This document shows, piece by piece, positions 1-5,080 of a stretch of 5,080 nt of DNA (within the stretch, counting starts at the first letter, position 1; the number at the start of each line of letters is the position of its first letter). The translations under genes were made by a program, and so were the position numbers. Origin of the DNA: Alphaproteobacteria bacterium (lineage in GTDB: Bacteria; Pseudomonadota; Alphaproteobacteria; Rhizobiales; Xanthobacteraceae). Location: positions 1 to 5,080 of the forward strand of contig VAZQ01000176.1 in the NCBI GenBank assembly GCA_005883115.1, read 5' to 3'. Under the pieces are notes generated by a model. That model ran no database searches. It was not told where the DNA came from and worked only from the letters and a program-made list of their open reading frames with translations.

Positions 1-2
1 AT

Positions 3-320
3 CTCAAGAAGCTCACGCCACGCGGGGTGGTGGTCATGCACGTATCGAACCGGCATCTCGAGCTCGCCTCAGTCGTCGCGGGGATCGCCGCAGCCAACGG
101 ACGCATGACACTCGTCAGCGATGAGGGGGACCTCGACGAGGCGGCCAATCCATACAAATTCGTCGGCACCGTTGCCGCGGTTGCGGGCAGCGAAGAGGAT
201 TTCGGGGCGCTCGCACACTCGCGCGATTGGACGCTCGAGCCACCTGATCCGCGCCAATGGGTGTGGACGGATGATTACTGCAACATCGTCGGCGCCGTGA
301 TCCGCAAATTGAATGAGTAA
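3..320 (+). CDS. Spermidine-synthase-like protein, C-terminal fragment (probably fused MFS/spermidine synthase type)
   Basis: Partial gene: the frame is open from the first bases of the window and 105 codons precede the TAA stop. The visible part starts LKKLTPRGVVVMHVSNRHLEL and ends with WTDDYCNIVGAVIRKL. The first block matches the late beta-strand of the Rossmann-type methyltransferase fold in spermidine-synthase-like proteins (pattern PxGxxxxHxSNRxLxL). The WTDD(Y/F)xNI ending is typical of large proteins in which a membrane transporter-like N-terminus is fused to a spermidine synthase domain; classical SpeE ends differently. Such proteins are annotated as aminopropyltransferase-like, but their substrate is mostly unproven, so polyamine synthesis should not be assumed. 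The catalytic and decarboxy-SAM binding residues lie outside the window. It converges with the DedA gene, 62 bases away. The internal ATG at 27 is not the start, because the conserved block begins before it. Confidence 0.8.
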   Translation, partial: LKKLTPRGVVVMHVSNRHLELASVVAGIAAANGRMTLVSDEGDLDEAANPYKFVGTVAAVAGSEEDFGALAHSRDWTLEPPDPRQWVWTDDYCNIVGAVIRKLNE

Positions 321-363
321 AGTGGCCATCGGAACGCTGGCAGACCGACTACGTAATCCACCG

Positions 364-392
364 CTGGAGCTCGGGTCCTTGTCTAGCTCCAG
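364..392. terminator. Dyad between convergent genes, possible weak terminator
   Basis: A perfect 8-bp inverted repeat, CTGGAGCT at 364-371 and AGCTCCAG at 385-392, encloses a 13-base loop. It lies between the converging spermidine-synthase-like gene and the dedA gene, and its right arm overlaps the first base of the dedA stop codon (383-385 on the + strand). Neither side has a run of T, so it is not a textbook intrinsic terminator. It could slow polymerase from either direction, or it may be chance. Confidence 0.3.
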
Positions 393-919
393 GCCCAGCT
401 GAGAAGCTTGCCCACTACGTCACCTAGCGTGAGCAGCACAGCCGCCCAAACGAAGGCCGAGCTGAAATTCGCAGCCTGAAATTGGAACCAGGGCATCCGG
501 AAAACGCCGGCGACCAGCGGGACCGAAGCTCGCAACGGTCCAAAGAAGCGGCCGATGAAGATTGCGAGCGCCCCCCAACGCTTCACGAATGTTTCGCCCT
601 CTGGCAGGAGTTCGGGATGGCGCGACAATGGCCACATGTGCGCGATCGCTGGCCCGACTTTGAGTCCGATCCAAAAGGACAGCCAGTCGCCGAGGGCGGC
701 ACCGATGGAACCTGCGACCCAGACCGACCAAAAAGTAAGATTACCGGAGCTGATCAGAACGCCGATGCCGACCAGCGCCGCCCACGCCGGAATGAGCAGC
801 GAAATGAATGCCAGCGACTCGCCAAAAGCGAGTGCAAAAACAACGGGCGGCGCCCACCCCTGATGGACGCGCACAAACTCCACCAGGTCGTGCGCGTGAT
901 CTTCAAGGTTGTCGAACAT
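383..919 (-). CDS. DedA-family inner-membrane protein
   Basis: A 178-residue hydrophobic protein of the DedA (SNARE-associated/VTT) family, which includes E. coli YqjA and YghB. Family members are linked to lipid transport across the inner membrane, membrane potential and envelope-stress resistance. Visible marks are a glutamate-led re-entrant segment around residues 31-55 (E34, then LIPAW at 42-46), GDWLSFWIG at 77-85, the signature GRFFGPLR at 123-130 with R124 and R130 seven positions apart as in YqjA, then VPLVAG at 133-138, and a last hydrophobic stretch at about 147-172. Hydrophobic segments lie near 22-57, 62-90, 115-140 and 147-172. It is slightly shorter than the usual 190-220 residues. 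At the position of YqjA D51 this protein has W46. The ATG at 919 fits the family N-terminus, but I see no clear Shine-Dalgarno sequence before it. It is divergent from parE and convergent with the gene on its left. Its substrate cannot be told from sequence. Confidence 0.9.
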   Translation of the reverse strand: MFDNLEDHAHDLVEFVRVHQGWAPPVVFALAFGESLAFISLLIPAWAALVGIGVLISSGNLTFWSVWVAGSIGAALGDWLSFWIGLKVGPAIAHMWPLSRHPELLPEGETFVKRWGALAIFIGRFFGPLRASVPLVAGVFRMPWFQFQAANFSSAFVWAAVLLTLGDVVGKLLSWAWS

Positions 920-1091
920 GCGGGGAGATGGCCCGGTTACCGGCTGGATCTAGCGCGGCATGCTCAACTAGACCAGACAGCCTGGAACGCTGTCCACGTG
1001 TTCAGGCCGCGAGTGTGCCACGAGCGGTTAAACTCTTGGCAATACGGATCGGACGAATATCCAGTACTCCGCGGGCGCCCAGGGCATGAAG

Positions 1092-1120
1092 TTGAATCCA
1101 TGGTAGAGTTCGACCATATC
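1092..1120 (+). promoter_or_regulatory. Weak candidate sigma-70-type promoter for parE
   Basis: TTGAAT at 1092-1097 and CATATC at 1115-1120 are separated by exactly 17 bases and lie about 100 bases upstream of the proposed parE start. The -35 element matches 4 of 6 consensus positions and the -10 element 3 of 6. Alphaproteobacterial promoters often deviate from the E. coli consensus, so this is possible but weak. It was found by eye and is the only pair with correct spacing that I noticed in this gap. Confidence 0.2.
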
Positions 1121-1162
1121 AGAGCGTGCAATCAGGTTGCTTCAGCCAAATACTGGCATCAC

Positions 1163-1180
1163 CCACGGCCACCGCCGTGG
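1163..1180 (+). promoter_or_regulatory. Small hairpin in the parE leader
   Basis: CCACGGC at 1163-1169 pairs perfectly with GCCGTGG at 1174-1180 around a CACC tetraloop. This gives a 7-bp GC-rich stem ending 37 bases before the ATG at 1218. If transcription starts upstream of it, the hairpin would sit in the 5' untranslated region. No T run follows, so it is not a terminator. Its role is unknown, and in GC-rich DNA it may be chance. Confidence 0.3.
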
Positions 1181-1217
1181 CATAGTCACGCCTGATTCGT
1201 TTGGCTCCCTGTCGATC

Positions 1218-3308
1218 ATGAGACGCATGCCGAAGACCGCCAAAGCAACAGCTAAAAGCGCCGTGCAAAATCCGGGCAAGGACCTGTTCTCGGATCTGCC
1301 CGAGCCCACGGCACGCCGGCTTTCCGGCAAGGCGAGGCGTGCCGGCAGGCTCGCTGGCGCGCCCGAAGGCCGTTACACCGCCCGCGACATTGAGGTGCTC
1401 GAAGGCCTCGAGCCCGTTCGCCGCCGTCCAGGCATGTATATCGGCGGGACCGACGAAAAGGCGCTCCATCACTTGTTCGCGGAGGTGATCGACAACTCCA
1501 TGGACGAGGCGCTCGCGGGGCACGCCAGTTTTATCGAGGTCGAAATGGAGGCTGACGGCTTCGTCAGCGTGACCGACAACGGCCGTGGAATTCCCGTCGA
1601 TCCGCATCCGAAGTTCAAGAACAAGTCGGCCCTCGAGGTGATCATGTGCACCTTGCACGCGGGCGGAAAGTTCGACTCGCGTGTGTACGAGACATCGGGC
1701 GGCTTACACGGCGTCGGCGTGTCGGTCGCAAACGCCCTGTCCGAGCGCATGGAAGTCGAGGTCGCACGCGAGCAGACGTTGCACCGGATGGCGTTCGAGC
1801 GAGGCAAGCCGAAAGGCAAATTGCAAAGACTCGGCCGTGTTTTGAACCGGCGAGGCACGAAGGTGCGCTTCCGGCCCGATCCGGAGATCTTCGGAGCAAA
1901 GGCGCATTTCAAGCCGGAACGTGTCTTCAAGATGGCTCGCTCGAAGGCTTACCTATTCGGAGGCGTCGAGATCCGCTGGTCCTGCGCCAAGGACTTATTG
2001 CGCGGAGTGCAGGACGTCCCGGAGAAGGCGACCTTCCATTTCGCCGACGGGCTCAAGGAGTACCTCTTTACGGCTATCAATGGGGCCGCCCTCGTACACC
2101 CCGACATTTTCACGGGCAGCGCGGGCAAGGTCGGCGTGCACGGAGCAGCGCAATGGGCGGTCGCCTGGACCGCCGATAGCGACGGCTTCTTGTCCTCCTA
2201 CTGCAATACGATTCCGACGCCGGACGGCGGTACGCACGAGTCGGGCCTGCGTAGTGCGCTGTTAAGGGGCATCAAGGACCATGCCGAGCGTATGGGCCAA
2301 GGCAAGCGCGCGGCAGTGGTCACAGGCGACGACGTGATGAATGGCGCCGCATGCATGGTCTCGGTGTTCATTCGCGAGCCCGAATTCCAAGGCCAGACTA
2401 AAGATCGGCTGGCGACCGCCGAGGCCACGCGCATCGTCGAGAACGCGATCCGGGATCCATTCGACCACTGGTTGGCCGGCAATCCCGCACAAGCCAACAA
2501 ACTCCTCGACTTCGTCGTTGACCGCGCGGAGGAGCGCATCCAGCGCCGGCAGGAGAAGGAGAGCTCGCGCAAGAGCGCGGTGCGCAAGCTGCGTCTTCCC
2601 GGCAAACTCACCGACTGCACCAATACTGCCACGCAAGGCGCCGAGATCTTCATTGTCGAGGGCGACTCGGCAGGGGGCTCTGCGAAGCAAGCGCGGGATC
2701 GCGCTTCACAAGCCGTGCTACCGCTGCGCGGCAAGATTCTCAACGTCGCGTCCGCCGGGAAGGACAAGCTGGCGCAGAACCAGCAGCTCGCTGATCTGAT
2801 GCAGGCGCTCGGCTGCGGGTCGGGCATGCACTATCGCGACGAGGATTTGCGCTACGAAAAGGTAATCGTGATGACCGACGCCGACGTCGACGGCGCCCAT
2901 ATCGCTTCGTTACTGATCACCTTCTTTTACCGGCAGATCCCGAAACTGATCGAGAATGGCCACCTTTATTTCGCTGTGCCTCCGCTCTACCGATTGAGCC
3001 ACGGCGGCAAGAATTTTTACGCGCGCGACGAAAAACACAAAGGCGAACTCCTGAAAAAAGAATTTCACGGCAACGCTAAGGTCGAGATCGGCCGCTTCAA
3101 AGGCCTTGGCGAAATGATGGCGAGTCAGCTCAAGGAGACCACGATGGACCCGAAGAAGCGTACGCTATTGCGCGTGGTCGTGGTCGACGACGAGCGCAAG
3201 CCGACGGAACGCTCGGTTGAACGGTTGATGGGCAACAAGCCGGAAGCACGCTTCGAGTTCATCCAAGAGCGGGCAGAGTTCGCAGACGAGGAATTGCTGG
3301 ACGTCTGA
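1218..3308 (+). CDS. parE: DNA topoisomerase IV subunit B (ParE)
   Basis: This is the ATPase/TOPRIM subunit of topoisomerase IV. With ParC it forms a ParC2ParE2 enzyme that decatenates daughter chromosomes and relaxes supercoils using ATP. From ATG 1218 it has 696 residues. The GHKL ATPase domain shows EVIDNSMDEA (89-98), DNGRGIP (120-126) and GGLHGVGVSVANALS (161-175). The transducer has the QTK loop (393-395). TOPRIM has EGDSAGGSAKQARDR (from 481, catalytic E481), PLRGK (502-506), DADVDGAH (554-561, metal-binding aspartates) and KGLGEM (628-633). It is ParE, not GyrB, because the C-terminus lacks the long insert of proteobacterial GyrB, ends in EELLDV, and has the ParE-type HHLFAEVIDNSMDEAL. 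The first 50 or so residues form a basic, low-complexity tail. The start is uncertain: ATG 1227 (MPKTAK, 693 residues) resembles relatives equally well, and neither site has a good Shine-Dalgarno sequence. No frameshift or damaged motif is seen. A strong stem-loop follows the stop, and parC is not in the window. Confidence 0.97.
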   Translation: MRRMPKTAKATAKSAVQNPGKDLFSDLPEPTARRLSGKARRAGRLAGAPEGRYTARDIEVLEGLEPVRRRPGMYIGGTDEKALHHLFAEVIDNSMDEALAGHASFIEVEMEADGFVSVTDNGRGIPVDPHPKFKNKSALEVIMCTLHAGGKFDSRVYETSGGLHGVGVSVANALSERMEVEVAREQTLHRMAFERGKPKGKLQRLGRVLNRRGTKVRFRPDPEIFGAKAHFKPERVFKMARSKAYLFGGVEIRWSCAKDLLRGVQDVPEKATFHFADGLKEYLFTAINGAALVHPDIFTGSAGKVGVHGAAQWAVAWTADSDGFLSSYCNTIPTPDGGTHESGLRSALLRGIKDHAERMGQGKRAAVVTGDDVMNGAACMVSVFIREPEFQGQTKDRLATAEATRIVENAIRDPFDHWLAGNPAQANKLLDFVVDRAEERIQRRQEKESSRKSAVRKLRLPGKLTDCTNTATQGAEIFIVEGDSAGGSAKQARDRASQAVLPLRGKILNVASAGKDKLAQNQQLADLMQALGCGSGMHYRDEDLRYEKVIVMTDADVDGAHIASLLITFFYRQIPKLIENGHLYFAVPPLYRLSHGGKNFYARDEKHKGELLKKEFHGNAKVEIGRFKGLGEMMASQLKETTMDPKKRTLLRVVVVDDERKPTERSVERLMGNKPEARFEFIQERAEFADEELLDV

Positions 3309-3315
3309 GCGTGAG

Positions 3316-3358
3316 CGCACGCCGCGCCGGTGTTTAAACCGGCGCCGCGTGCGACTTT
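3316..3358 (+). terminator. Probable intrinsic terminator of parE
   Basis: A long stem starts 8 bases after the parE stop. The arms 3316-3331 and 3338-3353 pair over 16 positions with one C:C mismatch, around a GTTTAA loop. The stem is very GC-rich. Only a short T tract follows (TTT at 3356-3358), so it is an imperfect intrinsic terminator, but the stem strength and its position directly behind the gene make termination the best reading. A second small stem, GGCGC-TCGG-GCGCC, follows at 3374-3387. Confidence 0.7.
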
Positions 3359-3502
3359 GCCGACAAAGGTTTAGGCGCTCGGGCGCCACATTCCGGAGGC
3401 GCGTCGTGGGGCGGCGCGGCAGAGCTTACACTCCGTGCTCTACTCTTTGCCCGCGTGGTCACCCGAGCAGGTAAACGCTACCCCATTTTGCTCGGTGCTT
3501 CC

Positions 3503-3515
3503 ATCGCGACGCGAT
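3503..3515. repeat. 13-base odd palindrome
   Basis: ATCGCG at 3503-3508 and its exact reverse complement CGCGAT at 3510-3515 flank a single A. The length and symmetry are those of a small operator or methylation-type site, but there is no start codon close by on either strand that it would obviously control. Chance is a real alternative. Confidence 0.3.
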
Positions 3516-3572
3516 AATCATCCCCGTTTTGCACAGGCGTTGATGACGACCACGCGTGACGCGCCGATCGGA

Positions 3573-3599
3573 ATTCACCTCCAAAGCTAGACGGTGAAT
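3573..3599. repeat. Perfect 7-bp inverted repeat with 13-base spacer
   Basis: ATTCACC at 3573-3579 and GGTGAAT at 3593-3599 are exact reverse complements, 20 bases apart from arm start to arm start, which is about two helical turns. That spacing would place both half-sites on one face of the DNA, as for a dimeric regulator. It lies far from any supported start codon, so the function is unknown. Confidence 0.35.
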
Positions 3600-3740
3600 A
3601 CAGATTGGAGTGCATTGCAGCAATGAAATTACTTGCAAGGCAAAGTCGAGTCTCAACGCGCAGTTTGCCTGGCCGTCTTCGGCTCCGTCAGCCTCACCGC
3701 CAGCAGCCATGCGATCTACAGGAAAACGAAGTAGAGGACC

Positions 3741-3763
3741 AAAAAATCAGCAGGCTCGCCTGC
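3741..3763 (-). terminator. Intrinsic terminator of the Bug-family gene
   Basis: Read on the minus strand, the stem GCAGG-CGAG-CCTGC (3763 down to 3750) is followed after TGA by six T (3746-3741). It lies 59 bases downstream of the minus-strand stop at 3823. A short GC stem directly followed by a T run is the standard form of a rho-independent terminator. The stem is only 5 bp around a tetraloop, so it may be of moderate strength. Confidence 0.6.
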
Positions 3764-3822
3764 GGCCAAATCCGTTCAACAACGAGACCGCTGAGATAGT
3801 CGGCGGCAGGCAGAAACGAACA

Positions 3823-4815
3823 TTATTCTTCGAACTTCAAATTGGCTGCCTTGACCACATCCGCGAACACATCGATGTCGGCATCGATCTTTTTCCGGAA
3901 CTCCTCGCCGGGGCCCCCACCGGGGTTTACCGCCATAGCCTTGAGCTTGTCGCGGACCCCTGAATCGGCCATTGCGCGGCGCAACTCTGTACCAAGCTTA
4001 TTGGCGATGGCAGGCGGGGTGCTCGCCAAAACAAATAAGCCGCTCCAGAGCCCGATATTCACCTCCGGGTAGCCTGCTTCCGCCATGCTCGGCACGTCCG
4101 GAAGCTCGGAGGAGCGCTCCGATCCCGTCACCGCCAGCGCCCGGATCTTGGCACCCTGCACGAGCGGCATCGTGGGTGGCCCGTCGGCAATGGCGAACAA
4201 CGTGTTCCCGCCGGCGACACTGAGCATCATCTCGTTGCTGCTCTTGTATGGCACCGCCACCGCCGGCATGCCCGTTTTCAGTTTGAACAGTTCGGTCGTG
4301 ATGGTGAACGCCGGCGAAGAGGTGGCGTAGTTGGATTTGTCCGGGTTTGCCTTACCGTAGGCGATGAGTTCCTTGACCGATTTGATCGTGTCACCAGACG
4401 GGCCGGCGAGGATCAGGGGAAACGACGCGATCATGGTCAGCGGCAGAAAGTCGCGGGTCGGGTGGTAGGACAGTTTCGGATATATCGCCGCCGCGATCGC
4501 CATCTGCCCGCTGGCGGCCACCATGATTGTGTATCCGTCCGCCGGCTGGTTCTTGACGTACTCCACCGCGATGCGGCCGCCGGCGCCCGGCTTGTTCTCG
4601 ATGACCACGGGCTGCCCGATGTTCTCCGACAGCTTCTGACCGACCAGCCGCGCGAAGAGATCATTGCCTCCACCGGCGGCAAAACCGACGATCAAGCGAA
4701 TTGGTCTATTGGGAAAATTCGCCGCAGGATTGTCTTGCGCCGCTGCCGCGTCCGTGACGATCGCAGCGAGGACTACCACTGCGGCCTTCACTACGCTGCC
4801 TTTGAACTTGATCAT
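3823..4815 (-). CDS. Bug-family periplasmic solute-binding protein (tripartite tricarboxylate transporter receptor type)
   Basis: A 330-residue periplasmic receptor of the Bug/TctC family, the usual length for the family. These proteins bind small, mostly carboxylated ligands and may pass them to a TctAB membrane transporter; many are orphans with unknown partner and ligand. Residues 1-26 form a signal peptide: MIKFKGSVVK, a hydrophobic core, then AAAA with likely cleavage before Q27. The mature protein shows family marks: FPNRPIRLIVGFAAGGGND (34-52), PVVIENKPGAGG (69-80), DGYTIMV (93-99), YPKL then the RDFLPLTMIA type segment (112-130), and PDVPSMAEAGYPEV in the C-terminal half. I chose ATG 4815 because GGAGG stands 7 bases before it and the signal peptide begins directly there; the upstream ATG at 4845 would add ten residues unlike a leader. 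No TctA or TctB gene is visible. The ligand cannot be told from sequence. Confidence 0.95.
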   Translation of the reverse strand: MIKFKGSVVKAAVVVLAAIVTDAAAAQDNPAANFPNRPIRLIVGFAAGGGNDLFARLVGQKLSENIGQPVVIENKPGAGGRIAVEYVKNQPADGYTIMVAASGQMAIAAAIYPKLSYHPTRDFLPLTMIASFPLILAGPSGDTIKSVKELIAYGKANPDKSNYATSSPAFTITTELFKLKTGMPAVAVPYKSSNEMMLSVAGGNTLFAIADGPPTMPLVQGAKIRALAVTGSERSSELPDVPSMAEAGYPEVNIGLWSGLFVLASTPPAIANKLGTELRRAMADSGVRDKLKAMAVNPGGGPGEEFRKKIDADIDVFADVVKAANLKFEE

Positions 4816-4822
4816 CGCAAAT

Positions 4823-4827
4823 CCTCC
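4823..4827 (-). promoter_or_regulatory. Shine-Dalgarno sequence of the Bug-family gene
   Basis: On the minus strand GGAGG lies 7 bases before the ATG at 4815. This is a full match to the anti-Shine-Dalgarno core at good spacing, and it decides the start over the in-frame ATG at 4845. Confidence 0.85.
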
Positions 4828-4947
4828 GCCCGCATTTCTCTGCACAGCGTCTTTCGCAGATCGGGGGCAGCGTCAAGTGCCTCAACGTCACGCTTGCTCG
4901 TTACTCCGTGCCAGCGACCGGCTACTTCCTGCGTTTGACGCCGGCGC

Positions 4948-4974
4948 GAGGCGCGTTCTAGGTTCCCGCGCCTC
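4948..4974. repeat. Perfect 8-bp inverted repeat upstream of the Bug-family gene
   Basis: GAGGCGCG at 4948-4955 and CGCGCCTC at 4967-4974 are exact reverse complements around an 11-base spacer, about 130 bases upstream of the binding-protein start. It could be an operator in a divergent promoter region. On the + strand it is followed by AGTTT, so it could also be a weak terminator of something transcribed rightward, but no + strand gene precedes it here. Confidence 0.35.
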
Positions 4975-5046
4975 AGTTTCCGGTAACAATTGTAGGCTTT
5001 AACAGACGGGCAATCAGTATCGGCTCACGTACCGCAACGAGGTAAC

Positions 5047-5080
5047 ATGGTTTTCTCGACGGCTGAGCAAAGGCACCGGC
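5047..5080 (+). CDS. Possible start of a divergent gene, cut by the window end
   Basis: An ATG at 5047 is preceded by GAGG at 5039-5042, four bases away, and the frame stays open to the window end (MVFSTAEQRHR). The spacing to the Shine-Dalgarno-like sequence is slightly tight. Eleven residues are too few to recognise a family. A gene divergent from the Bug-family receptor would explain the 231-base gap. This is a guess from the start context only. Confidence 0.3.
   Translation, partial: MVFSTAEQRHR

Larger units (their letters stand above)
920..1217. other. Intergenic region between divergent dedA and parE
   Basis: About 300 bases hold no gene I can support. Open frames crossing this stretch on the + strand continue from antisense to dedA and have no recognisable protein character. 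The region should contain the promoters of both dedA and parE. Visible structure is an odd palindrome CCGGT-T-ACCGG (933-943) just upstream of the dedA start, a 6-bp stem GACAGC/GCTGTC with a 7-base loop (976-994), a weak promoter-like pair near 1092-1120, and a hairpin at 1163-1180. I see no tRNA-like T-loop and no riboswitch that I recognise. Confidence 0.6.
3309..3822. other. 514-base gap between convergent genes, no supported gene
   Basis: This stretch lies between the stop codons of parE and the binding-protein gene. It contains the parE stem-loop at its left end and the binding-protein terminator near 3741-3763. In between are an odd palindrome ATCGCG-A-CGCGAT (3503-3515) and a perfect inverted repeat ATTCACC / GGTGAAT with a 13-base spacer (3573-3599). 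Short open frames occur on both strands, but none has a convincing ribosome binding site or a recognisable protein, and base use is less GC-biased and less codon-like than in the flanking genes. It may contain a decayed gene or a small RNA, which I cannot show. Confidence 0.5.
4816..5046. other. Upstream region of the Bug-family gene
   Basis: These 231 bases should hold the promoter of the binding-protein gene (minus strand) and perhaps that of a divergent gene starting at 5047. I found no -35/-10 pair with good matches and correct spacing on either strand. Visible structure is a dyad at 4948-4974 and an 8-base palindrome ACAATTGT at 4986-4993. Open frames across it are continuations of antisense frames and have no protein character. 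Confidence 0.45.

Noticed and set aside
482..1195. Long + strand open frame of 237 codons antisense to dedA and running into the parE upstream region
   Set aside because: Its translation is rich in R, P, D and E with no hydrophobic core or recognisable domain, as expected for the antisense frame of a GC-rich gene, and the dedA frame on the other strand is clearly real.
1218..3308. GyrB as an alternative for the topoisomerase gene
   Set aside because: The C-terminal region lacks the long insert of proteobacterial GyrB, total length is near 695 residues, and the motif variants and the ELLDV ending are those of ParE.
3459..3710. Minus-strand open frame of 83 codons in the gap after parE
   Set aside because: No ribosome binding site, no recognisable domain, and no homologue that I can recall; length is within chance for this base composition.
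3633..3734. Tiny + strand frame from a TTG whose end (AVCLAVFGSVSLTASSHA) resembles a signal peptide
   Set aside because: It ends only seven codons after the signal-like stretch, has a rare start and no Shine-Dalgarno sequence. Chance or a remnant is more likely than a gene.
3610..3963. + strand open frame of 117 codons overlapping the 3' end of the Bug-family gene
   Set aside because: The second half is antisense to a well-supported gene and the first half has no protein character.
4898..4914. Sigma-54-like element on the minus strand upstream of the Bug gene (CTGGCACGG, a perfect -24 half)
   Set aside because: At the required spacing the -12 half reads AACGA where TTGCA or TTGCT is expected, so the promoter is not complete.
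1..5080. tRNA, rRNA, CRISPR array, insertion sequence or phage-derived elements
   Set aside because: No T-loop-like tRNA motif, no regularly spaced repeats, no transposase or integrase frame and no flanking terminal repeats were seen on either strand.

Overview
This looks like an ordinary stretch of chromosome from a GC-rich alphaproteobacterium, most likely in the order Hyphomicrobiales near Bradyrhizobium, Rhodopseudomonas or Xanthobacteraceae. The evidence is GC-ending codons throughout, a ParE of alphaproteobacterial type with a basic N-terminal tail and a C-terminus ending in ELLDV, and a Bug-family periplasmic binding protein, a family greatly expanded in Bradyrhizobium relatives and Burkholderiales. 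The taxonomic placement is inferred from protein character, not from a search.

Layout, left to right. Positions 3-320 (+) hold the C-terminal part of a spermidine-synthase-like protein, probably the fused MFS/spermidine synthase type, cut by the window edge. It converges with a complete DedA-family membrane protein at 383-919 (-); a short dyad overlaps the dedA stop codon. A gap of about 300 bases holds no recognisable gene, only a weak promoter candidate and a small hairpin. It leads to parE, the ATPase/TOPRIM subunit of topoisomerase IV (about 1218-3308, +), which is complete and carries all its catalytic motifs. A long GC-rich stem-loop right after its stop is probably its terminator. Next comes a 514-base non-coding gap between convergent genes, with two small palindromes and the probable terminator of the next gene. 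A complete Bug-type solute-binding protein follows (3823-4815, -), with a clear signal peptide and a strong Shine-Dalgarno sequence. About 230 bases upstream of it, and divergent from it, a possible gene start on the + strand (5047) runs off the right end.

The genes do not form an operon and share no evident pathway. parE is a housekeeping gene for chromosome decatenation, the DedA protein is an inner-membrane protein of the lipid-scramblase/flippase superfamily, and the Bug protein is an orphan periplasmic receptor for a small, probably carboxylated, ligand.

I found no mobile element, CRISPR array, tRNA, rRNA or defence-like cassette, and no convincing new system. The points worth a second look are modest: a non-canonical residue in the DedA core motif, the uncertain parE start and leader, and unexplained dyads in the two larger intergenic gaps.
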